NCBI RefSeq assembly: GCF_013367775.1
Contig: NZ_CP055157.1
Coordinates: forward strand, 3,422,001 to 3,486,000
Origin: Microbulbifer sp. YPW1
GTDB taxonomy: Bacteria; Pseudomonadota; Gammaproteobacteria; Pseudomonadales; Cellvibrionaceae
Length of the DNA stretch: 64,000 nt
Direction of reading: 5' to 3'
The notes beneath the pieces were generated by a model. It was not told the origin of the DNA. It saw only the letters and a program-made list of their open reading frames with translations, and ran no database searches. Positions within the stretch are counted from its first letter, which is position 1. Each line of letters opens with the position of its first letter. This document shows, in pieces, positions 34,759 through 46,477 of this stretch. Both the position numbers and the translations under genes were made by a program.

Positions 34759-34819
34759 GCCTGGTACATCGTGTACAGGCGTTTTACCAATATTGCTCTG
34801 AATTGAGGATATGACAATG
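34759..34819 (+). promoter_or_regulatory. ROSE-like RNA thermometer in the Hsp20 leader
   Basis: A hairpin at 34759-34780 (GCCTGGTAC with GTACAGGC, one bulged G) is followed by a second one in which ATATTGCTC (34790-34798) pairs with GAGGATAT (34805-34812) across a TGAATT loop. The second stem traps the Shine-Dalgarno GAGGA and contains the TTGCT anti-SD with a G opposite G and one bulged U, the hallmark of ROSE elements before ibpA-type genes. Folding was judged by eye. Confidence 0.6.
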
Positions 34820-35329
34820 CGTAATTTAGATCTCTCCCCTCTGTATCGTTCCGCTATCGGTTTTGATCGTCTGGCCAGCCTGCTGGATAACATGACCACG
34901 ACCGAGCAGAACCAGCCCGCGTACCCTCCCTACAATATCGAGTTGACTGGTGAGGACGCATACCGAATTTCAATGGCCGTTGCGGGTTTTGACGAGTCCG
35001 AACTGGATATCCAGATGGAACAAAATCGCCTGACTGTCAGCGGCAAAAAGCCTGTCGAGGAAGGCAAGCGCAATTTCTTGCATCGCGGAATCGCCGCACG
35101 AAATTTCGAGCGACGTTTCCAGCTCGCCGATCACGTGCGGGTAACCGATGCCCAGCTGGCGAACGGCTTGCTGCATATCGAGCTGGTTCGGGAAATTCCC
35201 GAAGCCATGAAACCGCGCAAGATAGAAATCTCCAGTGGTAACCTGCTGCAGTCCAAACAGGACGAAGGTAAATCCGCAGCCGAGGTATCCGGTGTGAAAG
35301 CGGATGCAGGGCGCGATCAAGCAGCCTGA
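34817..35329 (+). CDS. Hsp20/IbpA-family small heat-shock protein
   Basis: A 170-residue alpha-crystallin-type holdase that binds unfolding proteins during heat stress. ATG 34817 is preferred over ATG 34811 because GAGG lies nine bases before it and MRNLDLSPLYRSAIGFDRL is the classic IbpA/HspH start. The alpha-crystallin domain (about residues 35-125) shows YNIELTGEDAYRISMAVAGF (split YNIELTGEDAY, RISMAVAGF), FLHRGIAARNFERRFQLAD and LANGLLHIELVREIPE. The C-terminal tail after KPRKIEI is about 35 residues, longer than in E. coli IbpA. The gene has a sigma32-type promoter and a thermometer-like leader. Confidence 0.95.
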   Translation: MRNLDLSPLYRSAIGFDRLASLLDNMTTTEQNQPAYPPYNIELTGEDAYRISMAVAGFDESELDIQMEQNRLTVSGKKPVEEGKRNFLHRGIAARNFERRFQLADHVRVTDAQLANGLLHIELVREIPEAMKPRKIEISSGNLLQSKQDEGKSAAEVSGVKADAGRDQAA

Positions 35330-35331
35330 AT

Positions 35332-36009
35332 GTGACGCTGCTGCAATCGGAAACTGACGGGCGGGGATCTGAGTATCCCTGTCCACTGTGCCGCCATCCG
35401 GCGGCACAGTTTTATCATCGCGATAAATTTCGCTCTTATTACCAGTGCGGCGAATGCACGTTGGTGTTCGTCCCTCCCGAATTTCACCTCTCCCCGCAGG
35501 CTGAAAAGGCCTATTACGATTTGCATGAGAATTCCGCGGCGGACGAGGGATACCGCCGATTCCTGAGCCGCTGTGCTGCGCCCCTGCTGGAGCGATTACC
35601 GGCATCTTCTCGCGGCCTGGATTTTGGCTGCGGCCCGGCGCCCGCGCTCGCGCAAATGCTCGCGCAGAGCGGTCATACCATGGCGACTTACGACCTGTAT
35701 TATCAGCCCGATGATTCGGTGCTGGGGCAGCATTTTGATTTTGTTGTGAGCACCGAGGTGGTTGAACACCTGAGTGAGCCGTTATCTGTGCTGGAGATGC
35801 TCTGGCAGCAGATTCACCCGGGCGGTGTGCTGGCATTGATGACGAAACTGGTGGCATCGCCGGAGCGCTTTGCCAGTTGGCACTATATCCGCGACCCTAC
35901 CCATATCGTATTTTTCAGTGCGCACACCTTTCACTGGCTGGCGCAGCACCTGGGTGCCGAGGTAGCGTTCCACGGTAGTGACGTAATCTTCCTGAGCAAG
36001 CCCACCTGA
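35332..36009 (+). CDS. SAM-dependent methyltransferase with N-terminal zinc ribbon
   Basis: A 225-residue protein. A CPLC...CGEC zinc-ribbon knuckle occupies about residues 17-42, followed by a class I methyltransferase domain with GLDFGCGPAPAL for SAM binding (about 95), DFVVSTEVVEHLSEP (about 137) and HPGGVLALMT. The architecture recalls Methyltransf_23 enzymes that act on small molecules or glycans. The GTG start two bases after the Hsp20 stop implies co-transcription with it, so it may be heat-responsive. The substrate is unknown. Confidence 0.82.
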   Translation: MTLLQSETDGRGSEYPCPLCRHPAAQFYHRDKFRSYYQCGECTLVFVPPEFHLSPQAEKAYYDLHENSAADEGYRRFLSRCAAPLLERLPASSRGLDFGCGPAPALAQMLAQSGHTMATYDLYYQPDDSVLGQHFDFVVSTEVVEHLSEPLSVLEMLWQQIHPGGVLALMTKLVASPERFASWHYIRDPTHIVFFSAHTFHWLAQHLGAEVAFHGSDVIFLSKPT

Positions 36010-36025
36010 ACCCAAAGGTTCAGGT
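36004..36025. terminator. Stem-loop at the convergent methyltransferase/GlxA gene ends
   Basis: ACCTGAACC pairs with GGTTCAGGT around CAAA and overlaps both stop-codon regions. It lacks a T run, so terminator function is only possible. Confidence 0.4.
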
Positions 36026-37063
36026 ATTCACCCGGAAGAGTTTTGCACGCACCGTGGTGCGGTATTCACTCGGGGTGGTGGAAAGGAATTTTTTGAACAG
36101 GGCGGTGAAGTGACCCATATCCTGATACCCGACCTTTTCGGCAATTTCATTGACCGACAGATTGCTCGACTGCAGCAGTTCCCGCGCCATATCCACCCGT
36201 ACATTCTGCAGGTACTGGAGTGGTGTCTGGCCGGTGGCGAGTTTGAAACGCCGGTTAAATGAGCGCACGCTCATGTCGAAGTATTTTGCCACTTCACTGA
36301 GTTTTACATCTTCACTGCAATGCTGTTTCAGCCAGGTCTGGGCCTGTACGATTTCTTCATCCGGATGCAGGTGCACAGCGCCTTCCGAATAGGCGATTTC
36401 CTCAAATGGCCGACGGATTTCATGGGAGAAATTTCGCTCTACATGGCTCGCGATTGATGGGCCGTAAAGCTGGCGGATCAGGTGCACTGTGACATCGGCC
36501 AGTGCGTTGACGCTGGCGGCGCAAAACAGCTTGTCTGCCTGGGTGATGAAGTACTGGCGCTTGAGCTTTACTTCCGGGTAGCTGGCTGCGAACTGGTCAA
36601 AGTAATGCCAGTGGGTGGTGGCCGGTTTGCCGTCGAGCAGGCCGGCTTCTGCGAGAAAGCATACGCCGGTGCCCACTGCGCTGATCGCCGCGCCTTTTTC
36701 CGCCTGCTCGCTCAGCCAGTCCAGCAGTGCTTTGCTGCGACGCAGGGCGGGGCGGGGGTTCCGCCACAGGGCGGGGAGGTAAATGATGTCGCTGTCGGGT
36801 GCATCGGCCAGGGCCACATCCGGTGCCAGGGTAAAACCGGAGCGGGATTTCACCGGTTGACCGTCGATACTGGCGGTCACCAGGTTGAGCGGGGTGTTCT
36901 TTTTGTCGGCGCTGGTGCCTTCGGCCCAGTTTGCGTCTGTTTTCGCTTTGGCTGTACTTCGTTCCGCACGCGCGCGGCTTTCCGCGCCGCGCAGCATCTC
37001 CAGTGGCAGTACGGTACCAGTGGAGAGCATTTGGTCGATGAGCATGAATGTGACGGTGGGCAT
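36020..37063 (-). CDS. GlxA-type AraC regulator with DJ-1/PfpI domain
   Basis: A 347-residue regulator with an N-terminal amidotransferase-like DJ-1/PfpI domain (about 1-195, with IYLPALWRNP and GTGVCFLAEAGLLDGKPATTHW in two parts: GTGVCFLAEAGL and LDGKPATTHW) and a C-terminal AraC HTH (about 240-340: VAKYFDMSVRSFNRRFKLAT and IAEKVGYQDMGHFTALFKKF). The domain retains the nucleophile-elbow-like Cys in GTGVCFL. It is divergent from fabY, 225 bp apart, so it may control it; GlxA relatives often govern amine, amino-acid or lipid-linked catabolism. Confidence 0.9.
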   Translation of the reverse strand: MPTVTFMLIDQMLSTGTVLPLEMLRGAESRARAERSTAKAKTDANWAEGTSADKKNTPLNLVTASIDGQPVKSRSGFTLAPDVALADAPDSDIIYLPALWRNPRPALRRSKALLDWLSEQAEKGAAISAVGTGVCFLAEAGLLDGKPATTHWHYFDQFAASYPEVKLKRQYFITQADKLFCAASVNALADVTVHLIRQLYGPSIASHVERNFSHEIRRPFEEIAYSEGAVHLHPDEEIVQAQTWLKQHCSEDVKLSEVAKYFDMSVRSFNRRFKLATGQTPLQYLQNVRVDMARELLQSSNLSVNEIAEKVGYQDMGHFTALFKKFLSTTPSEYRTTVRAKLFRVNT

Positions 37064-37288
37064 GGGGGAATCTCTACTACTTCGTGCTTCGGTCTGGTAC
37101 CGCGACAGCGGCGCTTACCTGGACTTGCCGGTGGCACCCGGTTGTTCCGGGGCCGGATTGGCCAGATGCTCAAATTTGCTGGCCAGTATGCCCATAACCC
37201 GGCCGAATCGCCAGCCCATACACTGGCGCACCATCGAATTCGCTCCGGAATTTCGACCCGTTTTCCGAATCACAGGCAGGAGGTCAGG

Positions 37289-39148
37289 ATGCAGCGCCTA
37301 CCCGTAATCACCGCTTTTGGGGGGTTTAACCCCGCTGGTCGCAGCTCGTTTCACCGTGGCTATAAGCGGCTGGTGCTGGATAGTCTTGGCGCCGATGAGC
37401 GCACCGATGTCCTGTCTGACCTGGCGGCCCTGATGGGCCTGCGCACCGGTGACGCGGCCACAGGCCCCCTCAGTGCCGAGCTGGAACAGCAGGTTTTGCA
37501 GGGCACGCTGGTGCGAGAGCTGGAATCTCGCTACTACGACTATCGCAAGTGCCATTTCCATCAGGCAGCCGATCTGCAAAGTGAAAACGGCTTTACCTTC
37601 GAAATGTCCGCGCGCCAGCTGCCATCTCCGCTGCCGGAAGACTGGAAGGTGGAACCGCTGGAGAAAGGGCGCGTACGTGTTCATACCGCCGGTCTCTCGG
37701 TCATGCTGGATAGCTATCGGGAAATCGCCGTGGGCTCTGCGGGCCAGTTACCTACTGGCTTTGAGCCGGCGCAACATTACAACTCCCGCTTCCATCCGCG
37801 CGGCCTGCAGTTGGCTATTCTCGGCGCGTCTGATGCCGTTCAGTCCCTGGGTATTGACTGGGACCGGGTAGTGGAAAAGGCCGGGCCGGAAAACATCTCC
37901 CTGTATGCCAGTTCGGCCATGAGCCAGCTGGATCCCAACGGTAACGGCGGGCTCCTGCAGTCCCGTTTGCGCGGCGGGCGGGTGAGCTCCAAGCAGCTGG
38001 CCCTGGGCCTGACGAGTATGCCCGCAGACTTCGTAAACGCTTATGTGTTGGGCAGTGTTGGCACCACCGGGGCCGTCGCCGGTGCCTGCGCCACCTATCT
38101 CTACAACTTGCGCGCGGCGGTGGAAGATATTCGCTGTGGTCGCGCCCGCGTTGCGGTGGTGGGTGCTGCCGAGGCGCCACTGGTACCGGAAGTGGTGGAT
38201 GGCTATGCCACTATGGGTGCATTGGCCAACCTGGACGGTTTGCGCAAGATTTTCGGTGACAACATTGATTTCCGCCGTGCCAGCCGCCCCTTTGGGGAAA
38301 ACTGTGGCTTCACTCTCGGTGAGGGCAGCCAGTGGGTGGTTTTGATGGATGATGAGCTCGCGCTGGAGTTGGGCGCCCCCATCCACGGCGCGGTAGCGAA
38401 TGTTTTCGTCAATGCGGATGGCCCGAAAAAATCTATTTCCGCGCCGGGACCGGGAAATTACCTGACCGTTGCCCGTGCAATGTCCGAGGCGCGCGCGATT
38501 CTGGGGGAGGACAGCCTGCGTCAGCGCAGTTTCGTTCAGGCCCACGGATCCAGTACGCCGCAGAACCGGGTCACCGAGTCTGCGATTTTCGATCGACTGG
38601 CGGCGGCATTCGGCATTGAAGAGTGGCCGGTTTGTGCGGTCAAAGCCTTTGTCGGCCACACAGTGGCGGCTGCGAGTGGTGACCAGTTGATCACCAGCCT
38701 GGGTGTTTTCAATCGCGGAATCCTGCCGGGTATCACCACCATTGAGCGGGTAGCTGATGATGTGCATCATGATCACCTGGCGCTTTCTACCGCGCATGTG
38801 GAGCGTGATCCCGCGTCCCTGGATGTTGCTTTCCTGAACTCCAAGGGCTTCGGTGGCAACAACGCCACAGCCAGTGTACTTGCCCCGCACATTGCCGAGA
38901 AAATGCTCGCCAAACGCCACGGTGAGCGGGCGATGACCGAGTATCGCAAGCGCAATGAAGCCGTTGCCGAGAGCGCGCAGGCCTATGATGCTCGCGCCAG
39001 TCGCGGCGACCTGGATGCGATTTACCGCTTTGGTGAAGGCCTTATCGATGAGGCGGGTATTGCGCTGGAAGGATCGAAAATGACCATGCCCGGTATCGCC
39101 GGTAGCGTATCCCTGCCGGATGAAAACCCGTTTGCGGATATGGTGTAA
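37289..39148 (+). CDS. fabY: Beta-ketoacyl-ACP synthase FabY
   Basis: A 619-residue thiolase-fold condensing enzyme. FabY in P. aeruginosa (about 634 residues) starts fatty-acid synthesis by joining acetyl-CoA with malonyl-ACP, and this protein matches it in size and sequence style. ATG 37289 follows AGGAGGT. The KAS active site is visible as Cys in VAGACATYLYNL, His in VQAHGSSTPQNR and His in AVKAFVGHTVAA. The N-terminal ~150 residues are the FabY-type extension, and the C-terminal ~60 are an unusual tail (RNEAVAESAQAYDARASRGD). In-frame codons before 37289 belong to the GlxA antisense region and are not part of it. Confidence 0.9.
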   Translation: MQRLPVITAFGGFNPAGRSSFHRGYKRLVLDSLGADERTDVLSDLAALMGLRTGDAATGPLSAELEQQVLQGTLVRELESRYYDYRKCHFHQAADLQSENGFTFEMSARQLPSPLPEDWKVEPLEKGRVRVHTAGLSVMLDSYREIAVGSAGQLPTGFEPAQHYNSRFHPRGLQLAILGASDAVQSLGIDWDRVVEKAGPENISLYASSAMSQLDPNGNGGLLQSRLRGGRVSSKQLALGLTSMPADFVNAYVLGSVGTTGAVAGACATYLYNLRAAVEDIRCGRARVAVVGAAEAPLVPEVVDGYATMGALANLDGLRKIFGDNIDFRRASRPFGENCGFTLGEGSQWVVLMDDELALELGAPIHGAVANVFVNADGPKKSISAPGPGNYLTVARAMSEARAILGEDSLRQRSFVQAHGSSTPQNRVTESAIFDRLAAAFGIEEWPVCAVKAFVGHTVAAASGDQLITSLGVFNRGILPGITTIERVADDVHHDHLALSTAHVERDPASLDVAFLNSKGFGGNNATASVLAPHIAEKMLAKRHGERAMTEYRKRNEAVAESAQAYDARASRGDLDAIYRFGEGLIDEAGIALEGSKMTMPGIAGSVSLPDENPFADMV

Positions 39149-39155
39149 CGCGCCT

Positions 39156-39227
39156 GGATTTCCCGGGAAGCAGAGCGGGGCTCTGTGCGATCGCGCTTTC
39201 ACGGGGTAGACTTCCCGGGGAAATCCC
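39156..39227. repeat. Nested inverted repeats before the XRE-cupin regulator
   Basis: GGATTTCCCGGGAAG (39156-39170) is the inverse complement of CTTCCCGGGGAAATCC (39211-39226) but for one extra C. Each arm is itself a palindrome around TTCCCGGGAA. Between them GCAGAGC and GCTCTG form a second hairpin. The element ends 18 bp before the regulator's start, so it may be a two-site operator, a fabY terminator, or both. Confidence 0.55.
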
Positions 39228-39244
39228 GCCACAGGTAGTACTGG

Positions 39245-39835
39245 ATGACAGAAAAGGATGCCAAGGTGCCGCCGGCAGATGTTGCCGGCGGCGATGATGT
39301 CGGCGCACGGTTAAAGTCTGTGCGCCTGATGCATGGTTGGTCGCAGCGCGAACTGGCAAAGCGCGCCGGGGTTACCAACGCCACCATTTCTCTTATCGAG
39401 CAGGGGCGTGTCAGTCCTTCGGTGGGCTCCCTCAAAAAAGTGTTGAACGGCATTCCCATGTCGTTGGCCGATTTTTTTACCTTTCACTTCGACAGCCAGC
39501 CGCAGGTGTTTTTCCGTTCCTCTGAAATGCCGAATGTTGGCCCGGGCCCGATCCAGTACCGGCTGCTCGGGGCTGGCAACAACCAGCGCAGCATGTCGAT
39601 TCTTTACGAGGTCTATCCTCCGGGAGTGGATACTGGCCCGGAACTTCTGAGCCATGACGGCGAGGAGGGCGGTATCGTGGTATCTGGTGCGTTGGAAGTG
39701 ACCGTCGGCGGCGAGGTGGCCCTGCTCGGGCCCGGTGACGGCTACTATTTTGATAGCCGCAGGCCGCACCGTTTCCGCAATGTGGGGGACGAGGACTGCG
39801 TACTGGTCAGTGCCAACAACCCTCCCAGCGTCTGA
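39245..39835 (+). CDS. XRE-family regulator with C-terminal cupin (PuuR-like)
   Basis: A 196-residue regulator with an XRE helix-turn-helix (about residues 20-75: RLKSVRLMHGWSQRELAKRA followed by GVTNATISLIEQGRVSPS) and a cupin ligand-binding domain (about 110-190: VSGALEVTVGGEVALLGPGD, then SRRPHRFRNVGDEDCVLVSA). PuuR-type proteins of this layout sense polyamines or related amines and repress catabolic operons. Here it follows fabY by 96 bp on the same strand with a long inverted repeat between, which would be a natural place for autoregulation. The target genes are not obvious from the window. Confidence 0.9.
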   Translation: MTEKDAKVPPADVAGGDDVGARLKSVRLMHGWSQRELAKRAGVTNATISLIEQGRVSPSVGSLKKVLNGIPMSLADFFTFHFDSQPQVFFRSSEMPNVGPGPIQYRLLGAGNNQRSMSILYEVYPPGVDTGPELLSHDGEEGGIVVSGALEVTVGGEVALLGPGDGYYFDSRRPHRFRNVGDEDCVLVSANNPPSV

Positions 39836-40211
39836 TCGTATCCTGTCGGCCACCGTTGTCTTTTGCATTCTCCGTTCCCGCTCATCCACAATCTGTAGCA
39901 CGGGATTGCGATTTATGTATTTTGTTGTTTCTTTCGACGATGCGGTCAAATTTTGAACTTGCAGGCGGCGTGACCACAATTCGGGCATCAAACCGGACAG
40001 TGGATATGGCGGAAATGGTATTCAAACAAGTGTTTTAATCTGGCTATACTTGGGCGCGTTGACTGGTTTCGAGAAACGCGTCATCAGCTGGTTACAGTTG
40101 CGCCGTACGCTCGCCGGGAGGTAATCCCGAAATCTGTCATGCACAACCCGACCCCCCGGACCGGTGAGCTCTACAGAAAGTCACCCCGGTCACCAATCAA
40201 TGAGGTCAATA
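39836..40211. other. Intergenic region before fadBA with a promoter and PsrA-like site
   Basis: The stretch holds the candidate operator at 40023-40036 with TATACT at 40045-40050 as a likely -10. The leader to the fadB start is about 155 bases. No gene is supported. Confidence 0.5.
40023..40036. promoter_or_regulatory. PsrA-like operator overlapping the probable fadBA -35
   Basis: CAAACAAGTGTTTT reads CAAAC-N4-GTTT, close to the published PsrA pattern (G/C)AAAC-N2-4-GTTT(G/C); only the last base differs. It covers the likely -35 (TCAAAC, 40022-40027), 17 bases before TATACT. PsrA represses fadBA in pseudomonads and is released by long-chain fatty acids. Confidence 0.5.
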
Positions 40212-43555
<3,344 letters not shown>

Positions 43556-43590
43556 CCCCCTCCGGATTTATCCTGTAAAGCAGGTCATGC

Positions 43591-43620
43591 GGGGCACCCT
43601 TGAGGTGCCCCGTTGTTTTT
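43591..43620 (+). terminator. Rho-independent terminator of fadBA
   Basis: GGGGCACC pairs with GGTGCCCC around CTTGA and is followed by GTTGTTTTT. Confidence 0.9.
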
Positions 43621-43630
43621 CAGGCCTGTC

Positions 43631-43654
43631 GCGCACTCCCAAAGTGCGCTTTTG
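43631..43654 (+). terminator. Second terminator-like hairpin before the tRNA gene
   Basis: GCGCACT pairs with AGTGCGC around CCCAA and leads into TTTTGTT. Confidence 0.65.
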
Positions 43655-43683
43655 TTGAAGCCCTGTGTCCACTGTGGCACAAT
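43655..43683 (+). promoter_or_regulatory. Probable promoter of the tRNA-Leu gene
   Basis: TTGAAG and CACAAT are 17 bases apart, with a GC-rich discriminator (CTGCTCCCC) typical of stringently controlled stable-RNA promoters. The leader to the mature tRNA is about 75 bases. Confidence 0.45.
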
Positions 43684-43761
43684 CTGCTCCCCTCGCTACG
43701 GGCCTATCTGGATTTTTGTTAAAAATCCATGGAAATCAACGGGTTAGCGTGGTGAGGTTGC

Positions 43762-43846
<85 letters not shown>

Positions 43847-44020
43847 ATAAGTAATTTTGTAGTCCGTGCCAAAAAGCGCATTTTTGAATTGGAAAATGTG
43901 CGGCGCGGGCTGTTTGTATATGGCGGCCGGCGAATGATCGTCGGCGCAACGCTAGTCGCTGGTGCCGGGGCTTCCCCGTAGCCCGGCATCTGTGAAGAGA
44001 AGAGTCTCACGAGGATTATC

Positions 44021-45334
44021 ATGCAGGTTTCCATCGAAACAACTTCCGGTCTGGAACGTCGCCTTACGGTCAATTTGCCGGCAGAGGTCGTAGATAAGGA
44101 AGTGGACAAGCGCCTTCAGCAGGCCGCCAAGACCGTGCGCATCAATGGCTTCCGTAAGGGCAAGGTGCCCATGAAAGTTGTGCGTCAGCGTTTCGGTGCC
44201 GGTGTGCGCCAGGAAGTCCTGGGTGAAGTGATGAGCCGCTCTTTCTACGACGCGGTTCAGAAAGAGCAGGTCAAGCCCGCTGGCCAGCCCAGCATCGAAG
44301 CTAAAAACGTTACCCCGGGTGAAAACCTGGAGTACGTGGCCACTTTTGAAGTTTACCCGGAAGTGACCCTGACCGACCTGGCTGAAGTTGAAGTTGAGCG
44401 TCCGAAAGCCGAAGTGACCGACGCCGATGTTGAGAACATGATCGACGTACTGCGTAAGCAGCAGTCCGGTTGGAAAGAAACCAAGCGCAAGGCCCAGAAA
44501 GGTGACCGCGTTACCATCGATTTCGTTGGTCGCAAAGACGGCGAAGAATTCGAAGGTGGCAAGGCTGAAGGCCAGCAGCTGGTGCTGGGTTCTGGCAGCA
44601 TGATCCCCGGTTTTGAAGACGGCATCATCGGCATGAAGCCCGGTGAAGAGAAGGAAGTGGAAGTAACCTTCCCGGAAGATTACCAGGCGGAAAACCTGGC
44701 TGGTGCTAAAGCGGTATTCACCATCAAGGTGACCGGTTCCGAGAAGCCTGAACTGCCCGAGCTGAATGAAGAATTCTTCGCTGCTTACGGCGTAGAAGAA
44801 GGCGGCGAAGAGAAGTTCCGCGAAGAAGTGCGCGGCAACATGGAGCGCGAATTGAAGAATGCTGCGCTCAACAAGGTCAAGACCCAGGTCATGGATCAGC
44901 TGTTTGAGAAGCACGAAGTTGAAATTCCTGCGGCACTGGTTCAGGGCGAAGTTCAGACCCTGCGCGGCCAGATGATTCAGCAGTTCGGTGGCCAGATCAA
45001 GCCGGAAGACGCTGCCAAAATGCTGCCCGACACTATGTTTGAAGATCAGGCCAAGCGTCGCGTCGTGCTGGGTCTCGTGGTCGGTGAAATCGTCAAAGAA
45101 AACAAGATTTCTGTCGACAGCGACCGTGTAAAAGCGAAGGTTGAAGAGCTGGCTTCTACCTACCAGCAGCCGGAAGAAGTGGTCGAGTACTACTTCAACA
45201 ACCGCGAGCTGCTGGCTGGCGTAGAGTCTGTAGTACTGGAAGATCAGGTTGTAGACTTTGTGCTGGACAAGGCCAAGGTCAGCGAAGTCGAAAGCACTTA
45301 CGACGACGTTATCAAGCCGCAGAAGCAGGCTTGA
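44021..45334 (+). CDS. tig: Trigger factor
   Basis: A 437-residue ribosome-bound chaperone with peptidyl-prolyl isomerase activity. The ribosome-binding signature is seen in VRINGFRKGKVPMKVVRQRF, and the FKBP-like PPIase domain (about 150-245) includes KGDRVTIDFVGRKDGEEFEG and GFEDGIIGMKPGEEKEV. A GAGG site precedes ATG 44021. It heads the tig-clpP-clpX-lon cluster, the order known in pseudomonads and enterics. A terminator follows, though read-through to clpP is common in relatives. Confidence 0.97.
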   Translation: MQVSIETTSGLERRLTVNLPAEVVDKEVDKRLQQAAKTVRINGFRKGKVPMKVVRQRFGAGVRQEVLGEVMSRSFYDAVQKEQVKPAGQPSIEAKNVTPGENLEYVATFEVYPEVTLTDLAEVEVERPKAEVTDADVENMIDVLRKQQSGWKETKRKAQKGDRVTIDFVGRKDGEEFEGGKAEGQQLVLGSGSMIPGFEDGIIGMKPGEEKEVEVTFPEDYQAENLAGAKAVFTIKVTGSEKPELPELNEEFFAAYGVEEGGEEKFREEVRGNMERELKNAALNKVKTQVMDQLFEKHEVEIPAALVQGEVQTLRGQMIQQFGGQIKPEDAAKMLPDTMFEDQAKRRVVLGLVVGEIVKENKISVDSDRVKAKVEELASTYQQPEEVVEYYFNNRELLAGVESVVLEDQVVDFVLDKAKVSEVESTYDDVIKPQKQA

Positions 45335-45345
45335 TTGTAAGAAGG

Positions 45346-45371
45346 CGGCCACCATACGGTGGCCGTTTTTT
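45346..45371 (+). terminator. Rho-independent terminator of tig
   Basis: CGGCCACC pairs with GGTGGCCG around ATAC and ends in TTTTTT. Confidence 0.92.
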
Positions 45372-45606
45372 ATTCAGTTGAAAGTTTGTGGCTGTAAAAA
45401 TTCTCTCAATTAATCAGCCCGGCCGAGTTGCCCGCCTCAAGAAAATCTTTTCTCGTTCTATTCCCTCGCAATCCCGCTTTGCCCAACTGGCTTTATCGCG
45501 GTTGAGCAGTTAAGCTCAGATTGACCGTATATTTCAGGATTGTGCCTTTTTTGAGCACGCCTGTTCTGTAGTCGCCTAATACGCCGAAGAAGGAAGCATC
45601 GTATCC

Positions 45607-46251
45607 ATGGCATATATTGATAATTCTGCGAACGCCAACGACATTCTCGCCACTGGTGGCCTGGTTCCCATGGTGGTTGAACAGACCGCGAGAGGGGAGC
45701 GTTCTTTCGATATCTATTCCCGTCTACTGAAAGAGCGGGTGATCTTTCTGGTGGGGCCGGTGGAAGACCACATGGCCAACCTGGTTGTCGCTCAGTTGCT
45801 GTTTCTTGAAGCGGAAAACCCGGACAAAGATATTCACCTGTACATTAATTCGCCGGGTGGATCTGTCACTGCGGGCATGTCTATTTACGACACCATGCAG
45901 TTCATCAAGCCGGATGTGAGCACCATGTGCATCGGGCAGGCGTGCAGTATGGGTGCGTTCCTGTTGACCGCTGGTGCCGAGGGCAAGCGCTACGCTACGC
46001 CAAATTCCCGAGTCATGATCCATCAGCCGAGTGGTGGTGCTCAGGGGCAGGCCTCTGACATTCATATCCACGCGCAGGAAATCCTCAAGATCCGCGCGCG
46101 CCTCAACGAGCTGATGGCCCACCACACCGGTCGCAGTGTTGCGGATATCGAGCGCGACACCGATCGCGATCGCTTCCTCAGCGCGGATGAGGCCAAGGAA
46201 TACGGTCTGGTGGACGATGTTCTCGCCCGTCGCCAGGCGCTGGGTAAGTGA
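45607..46251 (+). CDS. clpP: ATP-dependent Clp protease proteolytic subunit
   Basis: A 214-residue serine protease forming two stacked heptameric rings that degrade proteins fed by ClpX or ClpA. The catalytic triad is visible: Ser in [13 protein letters not shown], His in [13 protein letters not shown] and Asp in [11 protein letters not shown]. Residues up to LVPMVVEQT include a propeptide that is removed on maturation. AAGGAAG lies upstream of the ATG. clpX starts 226 bp downstream on the same strand. Confidence 0.98.
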   Translation: MAYIDNSANANDILATGGLVPMVVEQTARGERSFDIYSRLLKERVIFLVGPVEDHMANLVVAQLLFLEAENPDKDIHLYINSPGGSVTAGMSIYDTMQFIKPDVSTMCIGQACSMGAFLLTAGAEGKRYATPNSRVMIHQPSGGAQGQASDIHIHAQEILKIRARLNELMAHHTGRSVADIERDTDRDRFLSADEAKEYGLVDDVLARRQALGK

Positions 46252-46477
46252 CGCCTGAATACCCATAACGGGGCATCAATTGCCTAAAAATCCTGCAGAA
46301 GCCGGGGCCCTGTTCTTCCGACGGGGCCATGTGCGACAACTTCTCCTTATGGGGCATTTGCCGGCTTCCGAACGGACGGATAAAAAAGCTTGAAAAACCT
46401 GCCAAAAGGCCGCATCTTGCTTATGAACCCTATTTGCCGCCGCATTTCGGCTGGCTGCCAGACCACGGAGTACATAG

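Noticed and set aside
36482..37288. Long in-frame extension upstream of fabY
   Set aside because: These codons lie opposite the GlxA-type gene; the AGGAGGT before ATG 37289 and the FabY N-terminus fix the true start.
37748..39232. A 494-codon open frame antisense to fabY
   Set aside because: Codon-bias shadow of a clear condensing enzyme; composition is not protein-like.
43952..45355. A 467-codon open frame antisense to tig
   Set aside because: Phe/Leu/His-rich antisense artefact; it also crosses the tig terminator.
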